The notes under the pieces were generated by a model. The model was not told where the DNA came from. It saw nothing but the letters and a program-made list of their open reading frames with translations, and ran no database searches. 64,000 nucleotides of DNA, taken from Corallococcus coralloides DSM 2259. GTDB lineage: Bacteria > Myxococcota > Myxococcia > Myxococcales > Myxococcaceae. The stretch covers positions 5,766,001-5,830,000 of the forward strand of contig NC_017030.1 of assembly GCF_000255295.1 (NCBI RefSeq), written 5' to 3'. Positions 19,682 to 30,700 of this stretch are shown one piece after another (position 1 is the stretch's first letter; every line of letters starts with the position of its first letter). A program made the translations under genes and the position numbers.

Positions 19682-20772
19682 CACGCCGCCTCGCGCGCCA
19701 GGTGCTCGTCGATCCGGACCGCGACGCCGCAGGCACGCAGCGTGGCCAGCGTCTCCTCGGGCCGGGACTCATGCTCCGGGAACCACACGCCCGGGGATGG
19801 AGGCGGCGCGCCATCCAGTCCCAGGAGCCGCTCAGCGCCCAGCAACGCTCCGACGGCTGTGAGGTGGGCCTGTCCCAGGGGATCCACCACCTCGATGCGG
19901 ATCTGCCCCCGCTCGCCTTCCACGTCAGCCACCCACGCGGCTTCGCCCCCGGTGTTGCTGCCGGTGAGCAGCGTGCGGCGCAGGGGCGTCCAGCGGGGAT
20001 GCTGGAGCAGCCGCAGGATGCCCAGCCGCTGGAGCGCGACGAGCGTCCAGGTCGCGAAGCCCGAGTCGAAGCCCAGCCGCGTCGTCACCGTCCGCGCGCC
20101 CAGCACCCGGGGCAGCGTCGCCTGTTCGGGCGTGTCGAGCCGGAAGACCTGGGTGTGGCGTCCGTCGGAGAACCTCACCCGCCGGCCATCCGTCAGCGGC
20201 AGCACCTGCCGCTCCTGCCCGTCCTCCGTCACCTCGAAGGACAGGCCCAGCCGGTCCATGTACTCCAACGAGTCCGGCCCGGCCTGATCCGCGAGCGCGA
20301 AGCGGATGGCCACCTCCACACGCTCCAGGCGCCCCACCTTCCGTGCCGCCATCGCCACGAGGCGAGGAACCAGCCCCGCCATCCACGCGGATCCGAGCAG
20401 CACCGGCGCGCCCGGCGTCGCACCGGAGAGCCGCAGCACCGTGGCCTTCAGCCGGGACGTCCACCGGGTGATGTCCAGCACGGGCACCCCGGCGCGCGCC
20501 GCCGCCATCAGCAGCGTGTCCTCCGGGTCATTGACCAGGGACAGCACGGCCCGGGGCTTCCCACCCAGCGCCGCCAACGCCTGGGGCGAGCGGACATCCA
20601 GCGCGACGCCCTCCGCACGCCCCAGACGCGCCGCCAGCTCCCGGGCGGGTGCTTCCCTGCGCCCTGCGATGAGCAGCGGCAGGTCCGGGTGACGCTCCCT
20701 CAGCAACAAGGCGAGCTGCGCCCCCACCACCCCATAGCCCCCCACCAGCACGACACGGCCCTCGGACTCCAT
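19681..20772 (-). CDS. Saccharopine-dehydrogenase-like NAD(P)-binding protein
   Basis: This 363-residue protein opens with VVLVGGYGVVGAQLALLL, the nucleotide-binding motif of the saccharopine dehydrogenase/trans-acting enoyl reductase superfamily. It continues with IAGRREAPARELAARLG and a typical mid-domain. In this family the true substrate is often a lipid or small metabolite rather than saccharopine. It is the first gene of a two-gene operon with the TetR regulator, under a palindromic operator 31 bases upstream. The ligand sensed by the regulator is plausibly the substrate or product of this enzyme (inference). Confidence 0.8.
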   Translation of the reverse strand: MESEGRVVLVGGYGVVGAQLALLLRERHPDLPLLIAGRREAPARELAARLGRAEGVALDVRSPQALAALGGKPRAVLSLVNDPEDTLLMAAARAGVPVLDITRWTSRLKATVLRLSGATPGAPVLLGSAWMAGLVPRLVAMAARKVGRLERVEVAIRFALADQAGPDSLEYMDRLGLSFEVTEDGQERQVLPLTDGRRVRFSDGRHTQVFRLDTPEQATLPRVLGARTVTTRLGFDSGFATWTLVALQRLGILRLLQHPRWTPLRRTLLTGSNTGGEAAWVADVEGERGQIRIEVVDPLGQAHLTAVGALLGAERLLGLDGAPPPSPGVWFPEHESRPEETLATLRACGVAVRIDEHLAREAA

Positions 20773-20802
20773 GGCGACTCCCTTTCAAGACCCGCCACGG
20801 AT

Positions 20803-20820
20803 ATAGGTCACTTGACCTAT
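20803..20820. promoter_or_regulatory. 18-bp palindromic operator for the TetR operon
   Basis: The site ATAGGTCA-CT-TGACCTAT is a perfect inverted repeat of 8-base arms (20803-20810 and 20813-20820) around a 2-base centre. It ends 31 bases before the ATG of the saccharopine-dehydrogenase-like gene. Size, symmetry and location are those of an autoregulatory TetR operator covering the promoter. Confidence 0.75.
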
Positions 20821-20890
20821 TTTTTCACGACATTCGATTTCGCGCAACGGCTGGAGCGGCGCGAGCCCCCCAAGATCCGGTCGCCGCGTC

Positions 20891-22351
20891 CTACGGCGCC
20901 CGGGGGCCCCAGTAGAACCCGGTCCCATCCTCGGTGGCGCTCCACAGCTCGTCCGATGACAGCCCTTCGAGGGTCGTGAAGCCCTGGGTGCCGAAGAGGA
21001 AGTCCTGCCACGCCACTCCGTCGAAGCGGACGAGGTCGTCCGTGTTCAGGCGCGCGAAGACGACGCCCTGTCCGAAGGACACCACGTCCAGCAGATCGGG
21101 CGCGACGCCGCCATCCACGTAGATGGGATACGAAGGCTTCGTGCTCCAGGCGCCCGCCGCACGCTCCATGAACAGCCCCTGGGCTCCGCCCGCGTAGGCC
21201 AGGCCCGGCGCCACCACGTGCACGCTCTGCAGTCCGTCCTGCCCTGAGGTTGGTTGTGGCAGCGGCTCCCGCACCCACGGGCCTCCGTCCGCGTTGACGT
21301 GGTAGGCGACGGGCCCTTTGCCCGTGGTGCCCACGGTGATGAGCGTTCGCGGGTCGAGGCCGTGGATGGAGCGCAGGTCCGCGTCCACGTGCGCCACCCG
21401 CTGGGGCTCCGCCGGGTAGTCCCAGCGGAGGATGTCTCCGGTCTCGCTCACCGCGTAGAGCGTCGTGCCTCCGTCCGCCTCGAAGCCCACGAGGTCCTGG
21501 ATGGCCGCCCCGCCTCCGTCAAAGGACGTCAGCGTGCAGGGCTCCGCGGCGGACAGCGACCGCGTGGCGAGCTGCCCCATCCAGGAGCCCATGAACACAC
21601 GCCCGTCGCTCGGCCGCGCCCACGCGGTAGACCAGGCGCCGTGGCAGTCAGTGAAAGGCTGTACGTCGAAGCCCCCATCGGTCTCCCTATGGACGTGGGC
21701 GAGTACGTCGTTGCTGTCGCTCACGAGCCAGGCCTGGCCGCGCGCATGGGGAGCCACATCCCGGAAGCGCGCTTCCAGGAGGCGCTCGGTCGTCCGCCAT
21801 TCGATGCCCTCACAGACAGGAACCGGGTCCACCCGGCTGTCACAGTTGTTGTCCAGGAAGTCGCAGCGCTCCTCCACGCCCGGGGAGATGGAGACGGAGC
21901 GATCGTCACAGTCCGTTCCCCGGGTGGCGGTGTTCACGTAGCCATCCCCGTCGTCGTCCCGAGCGCTCAACGTCAGCTCCACGCTGGCGGTGTCCTCCTC
22001 GGGAACCTCCACTTGCGAGGACGCGGTGGCCACCTCCTGACCGGCGCATGAGCGCTCGCGGGCGGAGGCCGTCACCTTCACGGTGTCACTCCACCCGGTG
22101 CGACGAACGAAACCCACCTCCACCGCTCCCTCGGGCACCGGCAGCTCGAAGGTCCTGGAGGCATCCTCGGCGTCCACCACTCGCAGCGTGACGCAGCCCG
22201 GACGGAAGCCGTCGTAGGTCAGCCGGACCTGGACATGGCAGGGATGGCTCGCGTCACACCCACTGGGGCGCTCCGCTTCGAGTTCATCGATGTCCGGCAC
22301 CGTGCAGGTGATGCAGAGCAACCCGAGTCCCACGGCCACGGCGCGCTTCAT
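20891..22351 (-). CDS. MopE-like metal-motif lipoprotein
   Basis: This 486-residue protein has a lipoprotein-type signal (GLLCITC). A beta-sandwich-like domain follows at about 30-130, then the MopE-type putative metal-binding repeat DDDGDGYVN...GTDCDD...PGVEERCDFLDNNCDS...D (about 133-185). The remaining 300 residues look like a beta-propeller (repeated short W/G-rich strands, SDSNDVLAHVHRE, VSETGDILRWDYP). MopE-like motifs bind calcium or copper in surface proteins, and many myxobacterial lipoproteins combine them with propellers. Its ATG overlaps the stop of the upstream gene by four bases, so the two form an operon. Confidence 0.85.
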   Translation of the reverse strand: MKRAVAVGLGLLCITCTVPDIDELEAERPSGCDASHPCHVQVRLTYDGFRPGCVTLRVVDAEDASRTFELPVPEGAVEVGFVRRTGWSDTVKVTASARERSCAGQEVATASSQVEVPEEDTASVELTLSARDDDGDGYVNTATRGTDCDDRSVSISPGVEERCDFLDNNCDSRVDPVPVCEGIEWRTTERLLEARFRDVAPHARGQAWLVSDSNDVLAHVHRETDGGFDVQPFTDCHGAWSTAWARPSDGRVFMGSWMGQLATRSLSAAEPCTLTSFDGGGAAIQDLVGFEADGGTTLYAVSETGDILRWDYPAEPQRVAHVDADLRSIHGLDPRTLITVGTTGKGPVAYHVNADGGPWVREPLPQPTSGQDGLQSVHVVAPGLAYAGGAQGLFMERAAGAWSTKPSYPIYVDGGVAPDLLDVVSFGQGVVFARLNTDDLVRFDGVAWQDFLFGTQGFTTLEGLSSDELWSATEDGTGFYWGPRAP

Positions 22352-23112
22352 GGGGAGACCTCCGTCCGCGGCGACGGCGAGTCGCCCGTGAGAAGCCAGG
22401 TGACCGCGGCGCCAGCTGCGGCGGTGACGGCCGCGCCCAGCAGGATGTTGGCTGCGAGCGCCTGTCCCCGCGCGCTGTCCAGGTGCGCGGTCCGGTCGCT
22501 GTAGAAGGCATCCTCGCGCGCGGCGTTCACGTTGCTCCGCGACTGGAGGCCCACGTAGCTACCAATGCCCCCGAGCACCACGCCTCCTCCCAGCAAGGCG
22601 AGCGGAAGCACGGGATGCGAACGCGTGCGGTGCACCTCCTCCTGCGCCGGCGGCGGCACGAGCCCTGGCGACGGCACGGACACAAGCTGCGCATCCGTCA
22701 TCGCGACCGGTGCGTCCGGAGGCGGCCGGGGACTGCGTGCCAGCTCCCGCTGCACGTTCCTTCGCACCTCCTCGAAGTCGCGTGACACCTTGGGCGACAC
22801 CTTCACCGGCAGGCTCGCGTCGGGCAGCAGCGACAGCCCTTCCTTGAAGGCGGCCAGGGAATCCTGACGGCGCCCCAGGTCCGCGAGCACGATGCCCCGG
22901 AGGATGGCCACCCTGCCCCGCTCCCCGCCATCGCGCGCCACGGCCTTCGCCGCGTCGAGCTGCTCGAGCGAATGCTCGTAATCGAGCTCCTCGTAGGCCC
23001 GGGACGCGGCGGACATCCGGGCCTGGAAGTCCGCGTCCGACGCGGCCACCGGCTGACTCCAGGCAGGCGACACCAGCATCAGCGCGACGCCGAGCACGAT
23101 TCGCAGGTCCAT
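22348..23112 (-). CDS. Secreted or membrane TPR-like protein
   Basis: The 254-residue protein has a signal peptide (MDLRIVLGVALMLVSPAWSQ). Helical TPR-like repeats follow at about 30-115 (AASRAYEELDYEHSLEQLDA, ILRGIVLADLGRRQDSLAAF), then a proline-rich linker, and two membrane-type helices near 165-185 and 225-245. Myxobacterial genomes carry many such TPR-TM proteins next to lipoproteins, probably as envelope assembly factors. The four-base overlap with the MopE-like gene indicates joint expression. I chose ATG 23112 because it starts the signal peptide. Confidence 0.75.
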   Translation of the reverse strand: MDLRIVLGVALMLVSPAWSQPVAASDADFQARMSAASRAYEELDYEHSLEQLDAAKAVARDGGERGRVAILRGIVLADLGRRQDSLAAFKEGLSLLPDASLPVKVSPKVSRDFEEVRRNVQRELARSPRPPPDAPVAMTDAQLVSVPSPGLVPPPAQEEVHRTRSHPVLPLALLGGGVVLGGIGSYVGLQSRSNVNAAREDAFYSDRTAHLDSARGQALAANILLGAAVTAAAGAAVTWLLTGDSPSPRTEVSP

Positions 23113-23320
23113 GGGCGCGGAAGATACCACCCGGCTCTGGCCCCGGAGTGCCACGCGGCGCCATTTTGACGCCACAGCATGTTTGTCATTGGCACTGGAA
23201 TCAATGCCACCGGACAACAGGTCGGAAACGAGAATTGAAAGCTAAAGCCGACTACATAGAAAATGCGATAGAGTGGTTCGGGCCGGCTTGATGTCGGCCT
23301 TTGAACTCCAAAGGAAGAGT

Positions 23321-24565
23321 ATGTCCAAGCTCCAGAAGACCTTGCTGACGGCGTCCGTGGCCCTGCTGGGATTGAACGGGTGTGGTGGCGATGAAGGTGT
23401 GGAGGGGCCGGCGGAGGCCGTGGTTGCCCAGGGCGTCATCGCGCAGGCGGCGCCCGGGTGTCTGGCCTCCGACGTGGACACCGACGGCGACGGCGTCTGC
23501 GACAAGGTGGAGGCGCAGTACGGCACCAACCCGCAGAGCACCGACACGGACGGCGACCGCCTGAGCGACTACGCGGAGTTGTTCGGTTCCGGTGGCGTGA
23601 ACCTGCCGGCGTTGGGCGCCAACGCGCGCCGCAAGGACATCTTCATCGAGGCGGACTACTACGCCAACCGCAAGCCCACGCAGGGCGCGCTCAACCGGAT
23701 CATCACCGCGTTCGCCAACGCGCCGGTGTCCAACCCGGACGGCAGCACGGGCATCAACCTGCACATCCTGCTGGACCAGCAGATCGCCACGGCGGACGCG
23801 GATCCGGACCTGAACCCGGTGTGGACGGACTTCGACATCATCAAGGCGAAGTACTTCGCCGCCGCCCGCGCGCCGTTCTTCCACTACATGCTGTTCGCCA
23901 ACACCTACAGCGGTGGCACCTCCAGCGGCATCTCACGCGGCATCCCCGCCCATGACTTCATCGTGACGCTGGGCGGCTGGTCCACCCCGGGCGGCACGGA
24001 GGCGCAGCAGGCCGGGACGCTCATGCACGAGTTGGGGCACAACATCGGCCTGCGCCACGGAGGAACCGACAATGCCAACTACAAGCCCAACTACCTGAGC
24101 ATCATGAACTACGAGTACCAGGTGTATGGCTTCACCATCGGCGGCACGGCGAACGTGTTCGACTATTCGCGCGTACGCGTGGCGTCCTTCAGCGAAGCGG
24201 CCATCAACGAGGTCGCGGCCTTCACGCCCGTGGCCCCCACCACGGAGGCGGACCTGGCGAAGATTGGCGGGCTGCGCTTCGTCAACGTCCAGGTCGCCGG
24301 CAACGCGAGCGCCAACCTGGACATGAACGCCAACGGCAGCATCCAGGCGGCCTCGTACGCGCGGGACCTCAACCGCGACGGCAGCAGCGCCACGGTGTTC
24401 CCCGCGTCGCAGAACGACTGGGCGGTCATGGTGTTCGACGGAGGCGGCTCCATTGGAGACAGCGCGCTGGGCACCTCCCGCACGCTGGACCGGGCGGAGC
24501 CCTTCCTCGTCACGCCGGAGAAGGTTGAGCCCTGCCTCAACGAGGACCAGTTCCTCGCCCGGTAG
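23321..24565 (+). CDS. Zinc metalloprotease lipoprotein with calcium-binding repeats
   Basis: This 414-residue protein has a lipoprotein signal (SVALLGLNGCGG). Thrombospondin-type-3-like calcium repeats follow (DVDTDGDGVCDKVEAQYGTN, TDTDGDRLSDYAEL, about 45-85), then a metzincin-like catalytic domain. The zinc motif HELGHNIGLRH is at residues 236-246 and the Met-turn-like SIMNYEYQ about 20 residues later. It is predicted to be an exported, surface-tethered protease. It is divergent from the TPR/MopE operon and convergent with the RHS gene; a strong bidirectional hairpin separates those two. Confidence 0.88.
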   Translation: MSKLQKTLLTASVALLGLNGCGGDEGVEGPAEAVVAQGVIAQAAPGCLASDVDTDGDGVCDKVEAQYGTNPQSTDTDGDRLSDYAELFGSGGVNLPALGANARRKDIFIEADYYANRKPTQGALNRIITAFANAPVSNPDGSTGINLHILLDQQIATADADPDLNPVWTDFDIIKAKYFAAARAPFFHYMLFANTYSGGTSSGISRGIPAHDFIVTLGGWSTPGGTEAQQAGTLMHELGHNIGLRHGGTDNANYKPNYLSIMNYEYQVYGFTIGGTANVFDYSRVRVASFSEAAINEVAAFTPVAPTTEADLAKIGGLRFVNVQVAGNASANLDMNANGSIQAASYARDLNRDGSSATVFPASQNDWAVMVFDGGGSIGDSALGTSRTLDRAEPFLVTPEKVEPCLNEDQFLAR

Positions 24566-24603
24566 TCCTGTGGCTGAACTGGCGGGCGCCTTCGCCACGT
24601 CCA

Positions 24604-24643
24604 CCCAGGTCCCGGCCGGGTTCGTCCACGGCCGGGACCTGGG
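24604..24643. terminator. Strong bidirectional hairpin
   Basis: A perfect 14-bp GC-rich stem (24604-24617 with 24630-24643) with a 12-base loop lies between the convergent zinc-protease and RHS genes. Only short pyrimidine runs flank it, but symmetry and position suggest a shared terminator. Confidence 0.7.
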
Positions 24644-24704
24644 CTTCCTACTCTCGGTGGGACAGCTGCCGGGGCGCGAGCTCTGAACACGCCCCGGCGG
24701 AGGC

Positions 24705-27700
24705 TCAGTCCGGTGTATGACTCCACTGCGGGAGTTCATTCATCCGGGGCAGTGGCTCCTGCCAGGAGAACACCTGGTAGACATTGGCGAAGGGCATCCC
24801 CCAGACCTCATACCCTTCGATGCTCCAGTTGTTGCCGTCGCTTTCAGCGCGATCCCAGTTCGGCGCCTCATTCGGCGGTTCGAAGGCCCCATCGAAGGAC
24901 TTGTGCAGGTAGGACGTCCACGAAGACCTGTTCCAGATCGTGACCGTCATCGTCTTCCCGTCCGGGTTCGGGCTGAAGGTCGCGCGGTAGTTGCCAATGA
25001 CGAACGCGAACACGCCCTGGCTGTCATTGCGCCCCTGGACCCGCAGGGGATGGAACTTGCCCCCTGCCATGTCCACGGCCTCCATCCACTCATTGCGGGC
25101 ATTGATATAGGACATGCTGGAGCGCATGGCCTTCACAGGGGTGGAGTCCGCGTCGAAATGAAGCTCCCGGGCTCCCGTGCCCGTTGCCCAGGAGAAGGCA
25201 ATCTCAAAAGCCCAGGCCCAGCTTTCCGCCCGCTCGGACTGCGTCATGGACACGTCCGGCCGGGTCGCTGGCCGGGTGGGCCCCCGAGGATTCGCGGTCA
25301 TCGAGCTGGTCGGCCCCCGGTTTCCATACAGCAACCAGGCTTCCTCGGGCGTGAGTTCCACCGACATGTTCACGCCGCTGTCGTCGCTGGCGCTCTCCTT
25401 GCCGGTCGGGTCTGAGTCGGCCTCGGCACCCTTCCCGCGCCCGCACCCTGCGCAGCCGGTGCCGGGGCCCGTGACGTTTCCGGTTTCCCCCCATCCATAG
25501 GAGCCGTCGCCTTGCGGCCCATAGGTAGGACCGTCGCCCGAGTAGCTCCCCCCACCGCCCGAGGGCGAACCGGGGCCGGACGGGCCATCTCCCCCGCTGC
25601 CCGATGAGCCGTCGCCGCCTGGCCCGGTCGAGTCGAACCCCGTCGGGTCCACGAACGCGAGCGGGTTGTTCAAGACGTAGCTGTACCGATTGTACGACTG
25701 TCCGAAGTGAGGATACGTGACGTGCGGATCCGCGATGAGGAACCGGCCCAGCACGGGGTCATACATGCGTCCTTTCATGTTGATGAGCCCCGACTCCGCG
25801 TCCGCTTCGTGACCGGTGAAGCCCAGGTGCACGGCTCCGAACGGCGGGGAGATGGACGTGGTGAGCGACGCCGGTGAGCGACGGCTCCCGAATGGATCGA
25901 ACTTCATCCGCTCCTCCACGGCCCCCAGCGTGTTGGTGACTGTCTCCGTGGAGCCCAGCGGGTCCACGTGCAGGAACAACTCCCGGTCCACCTGGAAGGT
26001 CCCGCCGCTCTGCGTCCATACCACCTGCGCCACTTGCCGGTCCGCGCCGTGGATCTTGAAGACATGCTCGGTGGTGGAGCTTTTCCGCCGCTGCTCGTAG
26101 ACCTCGCCCGCGTACAGCGTCTGATCCATCGCAGGGCCCTGCGTGGACCTGCCCACCCGCTGCCGGTTCGCGTCATAGAAGTACAGCGTCGGCTGGCCTC
26201 CCACGGTGAGGGAAGCAGGAAGGTCGAACGACGTATAGGACACCTGCCGCCCCGTCCCCGTGAGCTGCCGGCCGTTGGCGTCATAGGTGTAACTCGACGT
26301 CACGCCTCCCTCGGTCATGCTCGTCACAGCGTGCGGGCCCGCTCCCGCGCCATACCCATACGTCACCGTGGAGCCCGGCCCGGACACCACCGTCCGATCC
26401 AGGAGGTTGCCATTCGGTGCATGGTGGTAGCGCAGCTCGGACAGGCTCCCGCCTTGCGCCACCTTCCAGGTCGTCAGGCGCTCCAGCCGGTCGTAGGTAA
26501 AGTCCTCCACCGTCTGGGCCAACAGGTCCTGGCGTTGCGACAGGTTGCCGTTGGGCTCGTACGTGTAGGCCAGGTCCTGGAGTGTCGTCAGGCCCAGCAC
26601 GGTCCGGATGGAGCGGACCTTCCCGTCGACGTCGTACTGTCGCACCGTCTCCGCCGTGTTGCCCATCCGCTCGTTCGTGAGCTGGCCATAGGCGTTGTAG
26701 GCCTGCGCCTCCCAGTAGAGGTGCTGGGTGGCCGGGTCCTGCACCGCGCGGAGGTAACCCCGGTCGTTGTACAGGCGCTCCACCTGGAGCCGCGTCCTGC
26801 CCGTCACGGCGGGATAGGTCAGGGTCTGGAGGCGACCATAGGCATCGTAGGTCCGGTCGATGTCCGCGGAGAAGAGCAGGTTGCTGGCGATCCACGCGGT
26901 CTGCTTCGGCCGGGACAGCGCGTCGAAGGTCGTCTCCATCCGGACCACCGCGTAGTGGCTGGCGTTGGTGCTCACCGCCACCTTGCCGATGCCATGGAGC
27001 GCGGTGTCCCAGGTGAAGTTGGAGCGGCCGTCGGACTTGTCCACCTGGGTGATCCGCCCCAGGGCATCTCGCGTGTACGTGGTCAGTGCGCCCATCGCGT
27101 CACGCGTGTCCTTCAGCTCCCCGAACGCGTTGAAGTTGAACCGCCGATCGCCCGCATCCGGATCGATCATGCGGGTCCGGCGTCCGCGCACGTCGTACTC
27201 GAAGGACGTGGTGTGCACGCCGCCAGGCTGCCGGACGCCCGTCATCACTCCGAAGGGGCCGTAGGTGTAATATGTGTAGACGCCGGGCCCGCCGCCTTCC
27301 AACTCGAAGTCAGCGCTGCCGCTCACGCGCTTCAGGTCGTCGAACTGGAGGACCGTGGTGTTCCGCTTCTCATCGAAGGTGGTGATGTAGCGGCCGGAGA
27401 ACCTGCGCTCCTTGAACGTGCCGTCGGGGTGCTGCTCCCGCAGCGGGCGATCCAGGTTGTCGTACGTGATGTTGAACAACGCCGGGAGCACGGGCTCCAG
27501 GTGCGGCAGTGCCCGGGAGACCGGGCGCCCCTTCGCGTCGTAGACCTGCTCCATGGCGACATACGCTCCTTCGTACGCCTGCCAGCGGCGGAGGACCTCG
27601 CGCCCCAGTCGGTCGTAGGTGATGTCCGCGCTCCGCGACGTGGTGGGCCCTGTCTTCACCGAAGCGGCAACCTTCGGTCGTCCCGCCCCATCCGCCAGGT

Positions 27701-30700
27701 GGCTGTACGTCACGTCCGCGGAGTCGGGCGAATCCTCGAAGCGCAGCCGGCCCAACCCGTCATACCGGTACATCACCTGGACCCCGTTCGGGTCCTGCAC
27801 GGCCGCGACGACGCCGAGCCCCGGATGATGGGCGACCTCCTGCGTGTGCCCCAGCGCGTTGGTGAACGCCTTCGGGTACGTCTGGTCGAGTTCATCGTAG
27901 GCGATGCGCTCGGTGCGGACCTGCCCCGAGCCCTCCGACACCACGGCGGAGACGAGCCCGAAGCCCGCGTCCCGCTCATAGGTCGTCGTGAGCAGCAACT
28001 CCGAGCCACCGTCGACGACGCCTGCGGGCGCTGTCGGCTCCACCCGCGTCCGCTGGAGCAGTCCCGTCCCAGGGTAATAGTCGTGCTCGACGACCCGCGT
28101 CCGCGTCCCTCCATCCAGAATGGTGTGGGTCTGGCTGAGCCGCCGCTGCTGGCTGATGAGCCAGTCCGATTCGGAGGTGTCGAACTGCGCGGTCGTGAGC
28201 ATCCGGTAGCGGTTGCCACTGGCGGCACCGCTGACGACCTCGTCCGTGAGTTCCTCCAGGCTCGTCACGTTGCCGTAGGCATCCTGGGCGCGCGTCTTCT
28301 GCCCCTGAAACAGCAGGTAGCCGCCCTCCTTCTCCTGCCAGGCCAGCATCTGCGGATACACGTCCAGCACCTTGCCGCCGTGACGGGATTCTGCCTGGTA
28401 GGTGCTGGAGGTCACCACTTCATAGGTGCCGCCGTCCTCCAGGGGGATCAGGGTCCGCAGTTCCAGCGGGAGCCCGGCCTTCGTGTAGAACGTGCCCTCG
28501 CGCGTGACGTTGTCGTACGTCGCGGTGCGGGTCGACAGGCGAAGCAGGTCCTGCTCGACGCGCCGGGCGAACCCCAACCAGCCGCGGCCCTTCCGGTCAA
28601 AACGGCCATCCTGGTAGGTGAACTTCGTGGCGCGAGGCTGGGCGCGCCCCGAGTCCTGTTCGTGGAGCCGCACCAGCCACAGCCCCGTGCGCGCACACCG
28701 CATGGGGTACGCACAGCTCTGCGCCGGGGTGTAGACGCTGGCATCCGACAGCGGCGCGTACTCGAAGCGCTCGAACGCGCTCAGGCCGTCATCCACGCGC
28801 GTGAGCAGGTCACCGGGCGTGCCCTGGCGCACGTAGACATGGAGGCTGCCGTTGACGACCTGGACGAAGTCCAGCTGGCCGTCGCCGTTCACGTCCAGGA
28901 CGTTGGACCAGTCCCAGCCCGCGGGCTCGGTGGCGGTGCCGGGGAACTGGCTGCCCACCGTGAACGGCAGCCGGACCTGCGTGAAACCCGTGCCCGTGGA
29001 CACGAGCACGGTGACCTTGCGCGGTAGCATCGGCGCCAGCGGATCCGAGCTCCCGCCCATCAACAGCAGGTCGTGCCGGCCATCGCCGTTGTAGTCCACG
29101 ACCCGAACGCCCGAGTCATCCAGGTTGAGCGTCCCCACCGTGTGGTTCTGGGCGCCCACGTTCCAGGCCACCGGTTCGGCGAAGCCGTTTCCCGTGTTCA
29201 CCGCGACCCGCAGCTGCCCCTGGCCCACCTGCGCGGCCACAGCATCCATCAAGCCGTCGCCCGTGACGTCCGCGAAGTAGTACTGCTTGCCATCGTCCTG
29301 GGCGAGCGACAGCGGCTGCGTCACCACGGTGTTCGTCGCGCCTTCCAGCCCGTACGCCTGGAAGCCCACGCCCGTGGAGCGGAGCAGCAGGCTCGACTTC
29401 CCGCTGCCATTCACGTCCACGGCATAGCCACGGACGTTGTTCTGGTGCCGCGGCGTCGTCGTCACATAGTTGGCGAGCGTGCCTGCGTTGTTCAGCCGGT
29501 AGCCCAGCGTCTGCCCCGGCATGCCGCCCTGCGCGTAGGCGCCCACGCCCCGAACCCACTCCGCGAAGCCGTCGCCGTTCAGGTCGAGCACGTACAGGCC
29601 GCGGGCCTGATGCACCCAGGGCTCCTGCGGATCGTCGACGAACTCGAACGCCGTGGAGGAACCCGAGGCCGTGGGACGGTAGAGGCAGTTCCGGTACTGG
29701 TAGCCGCCAAGCGATGACAGCTTCTTCCCGGTGATGACCAGCTCCAGCCGGTCATCCCCGTCGATGTCCAGGTACCGCTCCTCTCCTTCGGGGCAATGGC
29801 TGTCGTAGTACTTCACGGTACGGGGCGTGCCGTCGATACCGATCCCCGTGCTCAGGTAGAAGAACGCCGCGCCCTGGATGAGGTCGTCGCGCCCGTCCCC
29901 GTTGATGTCGCCCGTGAGCAGGTGGCCCTCGCTGTGAGCAATGTTCGTGTCGAGCTCCGTGAAGGTCGCGTCCCCTGGGGTCCAGGTGAAGCGCGTGCGA
30001 GGCAGACAGATGCCCGCGCCATCACACGCCTGCACCGCGTCCAGCCGGCTCCGCAGGCTGAGCGTGGCCAAGCCATAGGTCAGGGTGTAGGAGCGCAGCA
30101 GGCCCGGCGTCACCGGGTTGGGACCCCACATCTCGATGCGCTTCAGCCGCTGGGTGCGCTTCTGCTTGAGCCCGCCGACGAAGGCGTCGCTCGGGTCGGG
30201 CCGCGCCTCGTACTGGAACCGGACCGACCGCGTCGTCGTGCCCTGCGGATCCGCCGTGGAGCCCGTGTAGTCGATGCGGTCCGGGAGCTGCTCGATGGCG
30301 GAGGGGTCGCTCGGGTGGGATTGGAGGCGGTAGTCCACCCGGAGGTAGTTCCCCGAACGGTCCTCCACCCGGGAGACGCCCCACGCCCAGCGGACCTGCT
30401 GGCTGTAGTCCGTCGTATAGAAGCGCGGCACGGAGGGGCTCTGGTAGCTCAGCGCCACGCTCACGCGCGGGCCCTCCAGCGAGGCGTTGACGCCCCCGCC
30501 CATCGTCAGGATGCGGCCGTCCTTCAGGAAGACCTTGAAGGACGTGGGCCCCCGCGTGTCGGGGCTGAAGGACACGACCTTGATGTGGGAATCCTGCTCG
30601 GTGCGGTACTCGGACAGGTGCCCGCCGTAGGGGCTGGAGGTCCCCGTGGGCCCACCCGTCAGGACCAGCCGCTGACCATCCAGGCAGAAGCGGTCGCCCG

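Noticed and set aside
23180..23212. TGGCAC-containing stretch resembling a sigma-54 promoter
   Set aside because: The -24-like TGGCAC is present, but no TTGC/TTGCA element lies at the correct 5-base spacing.
25968..29027. Long open frame (1019 codons) opposite the RHS gene
   Set aside because: Antisense shadow. Its residue composition reflects the complement of YD-repeat codons, with no motif or start site.
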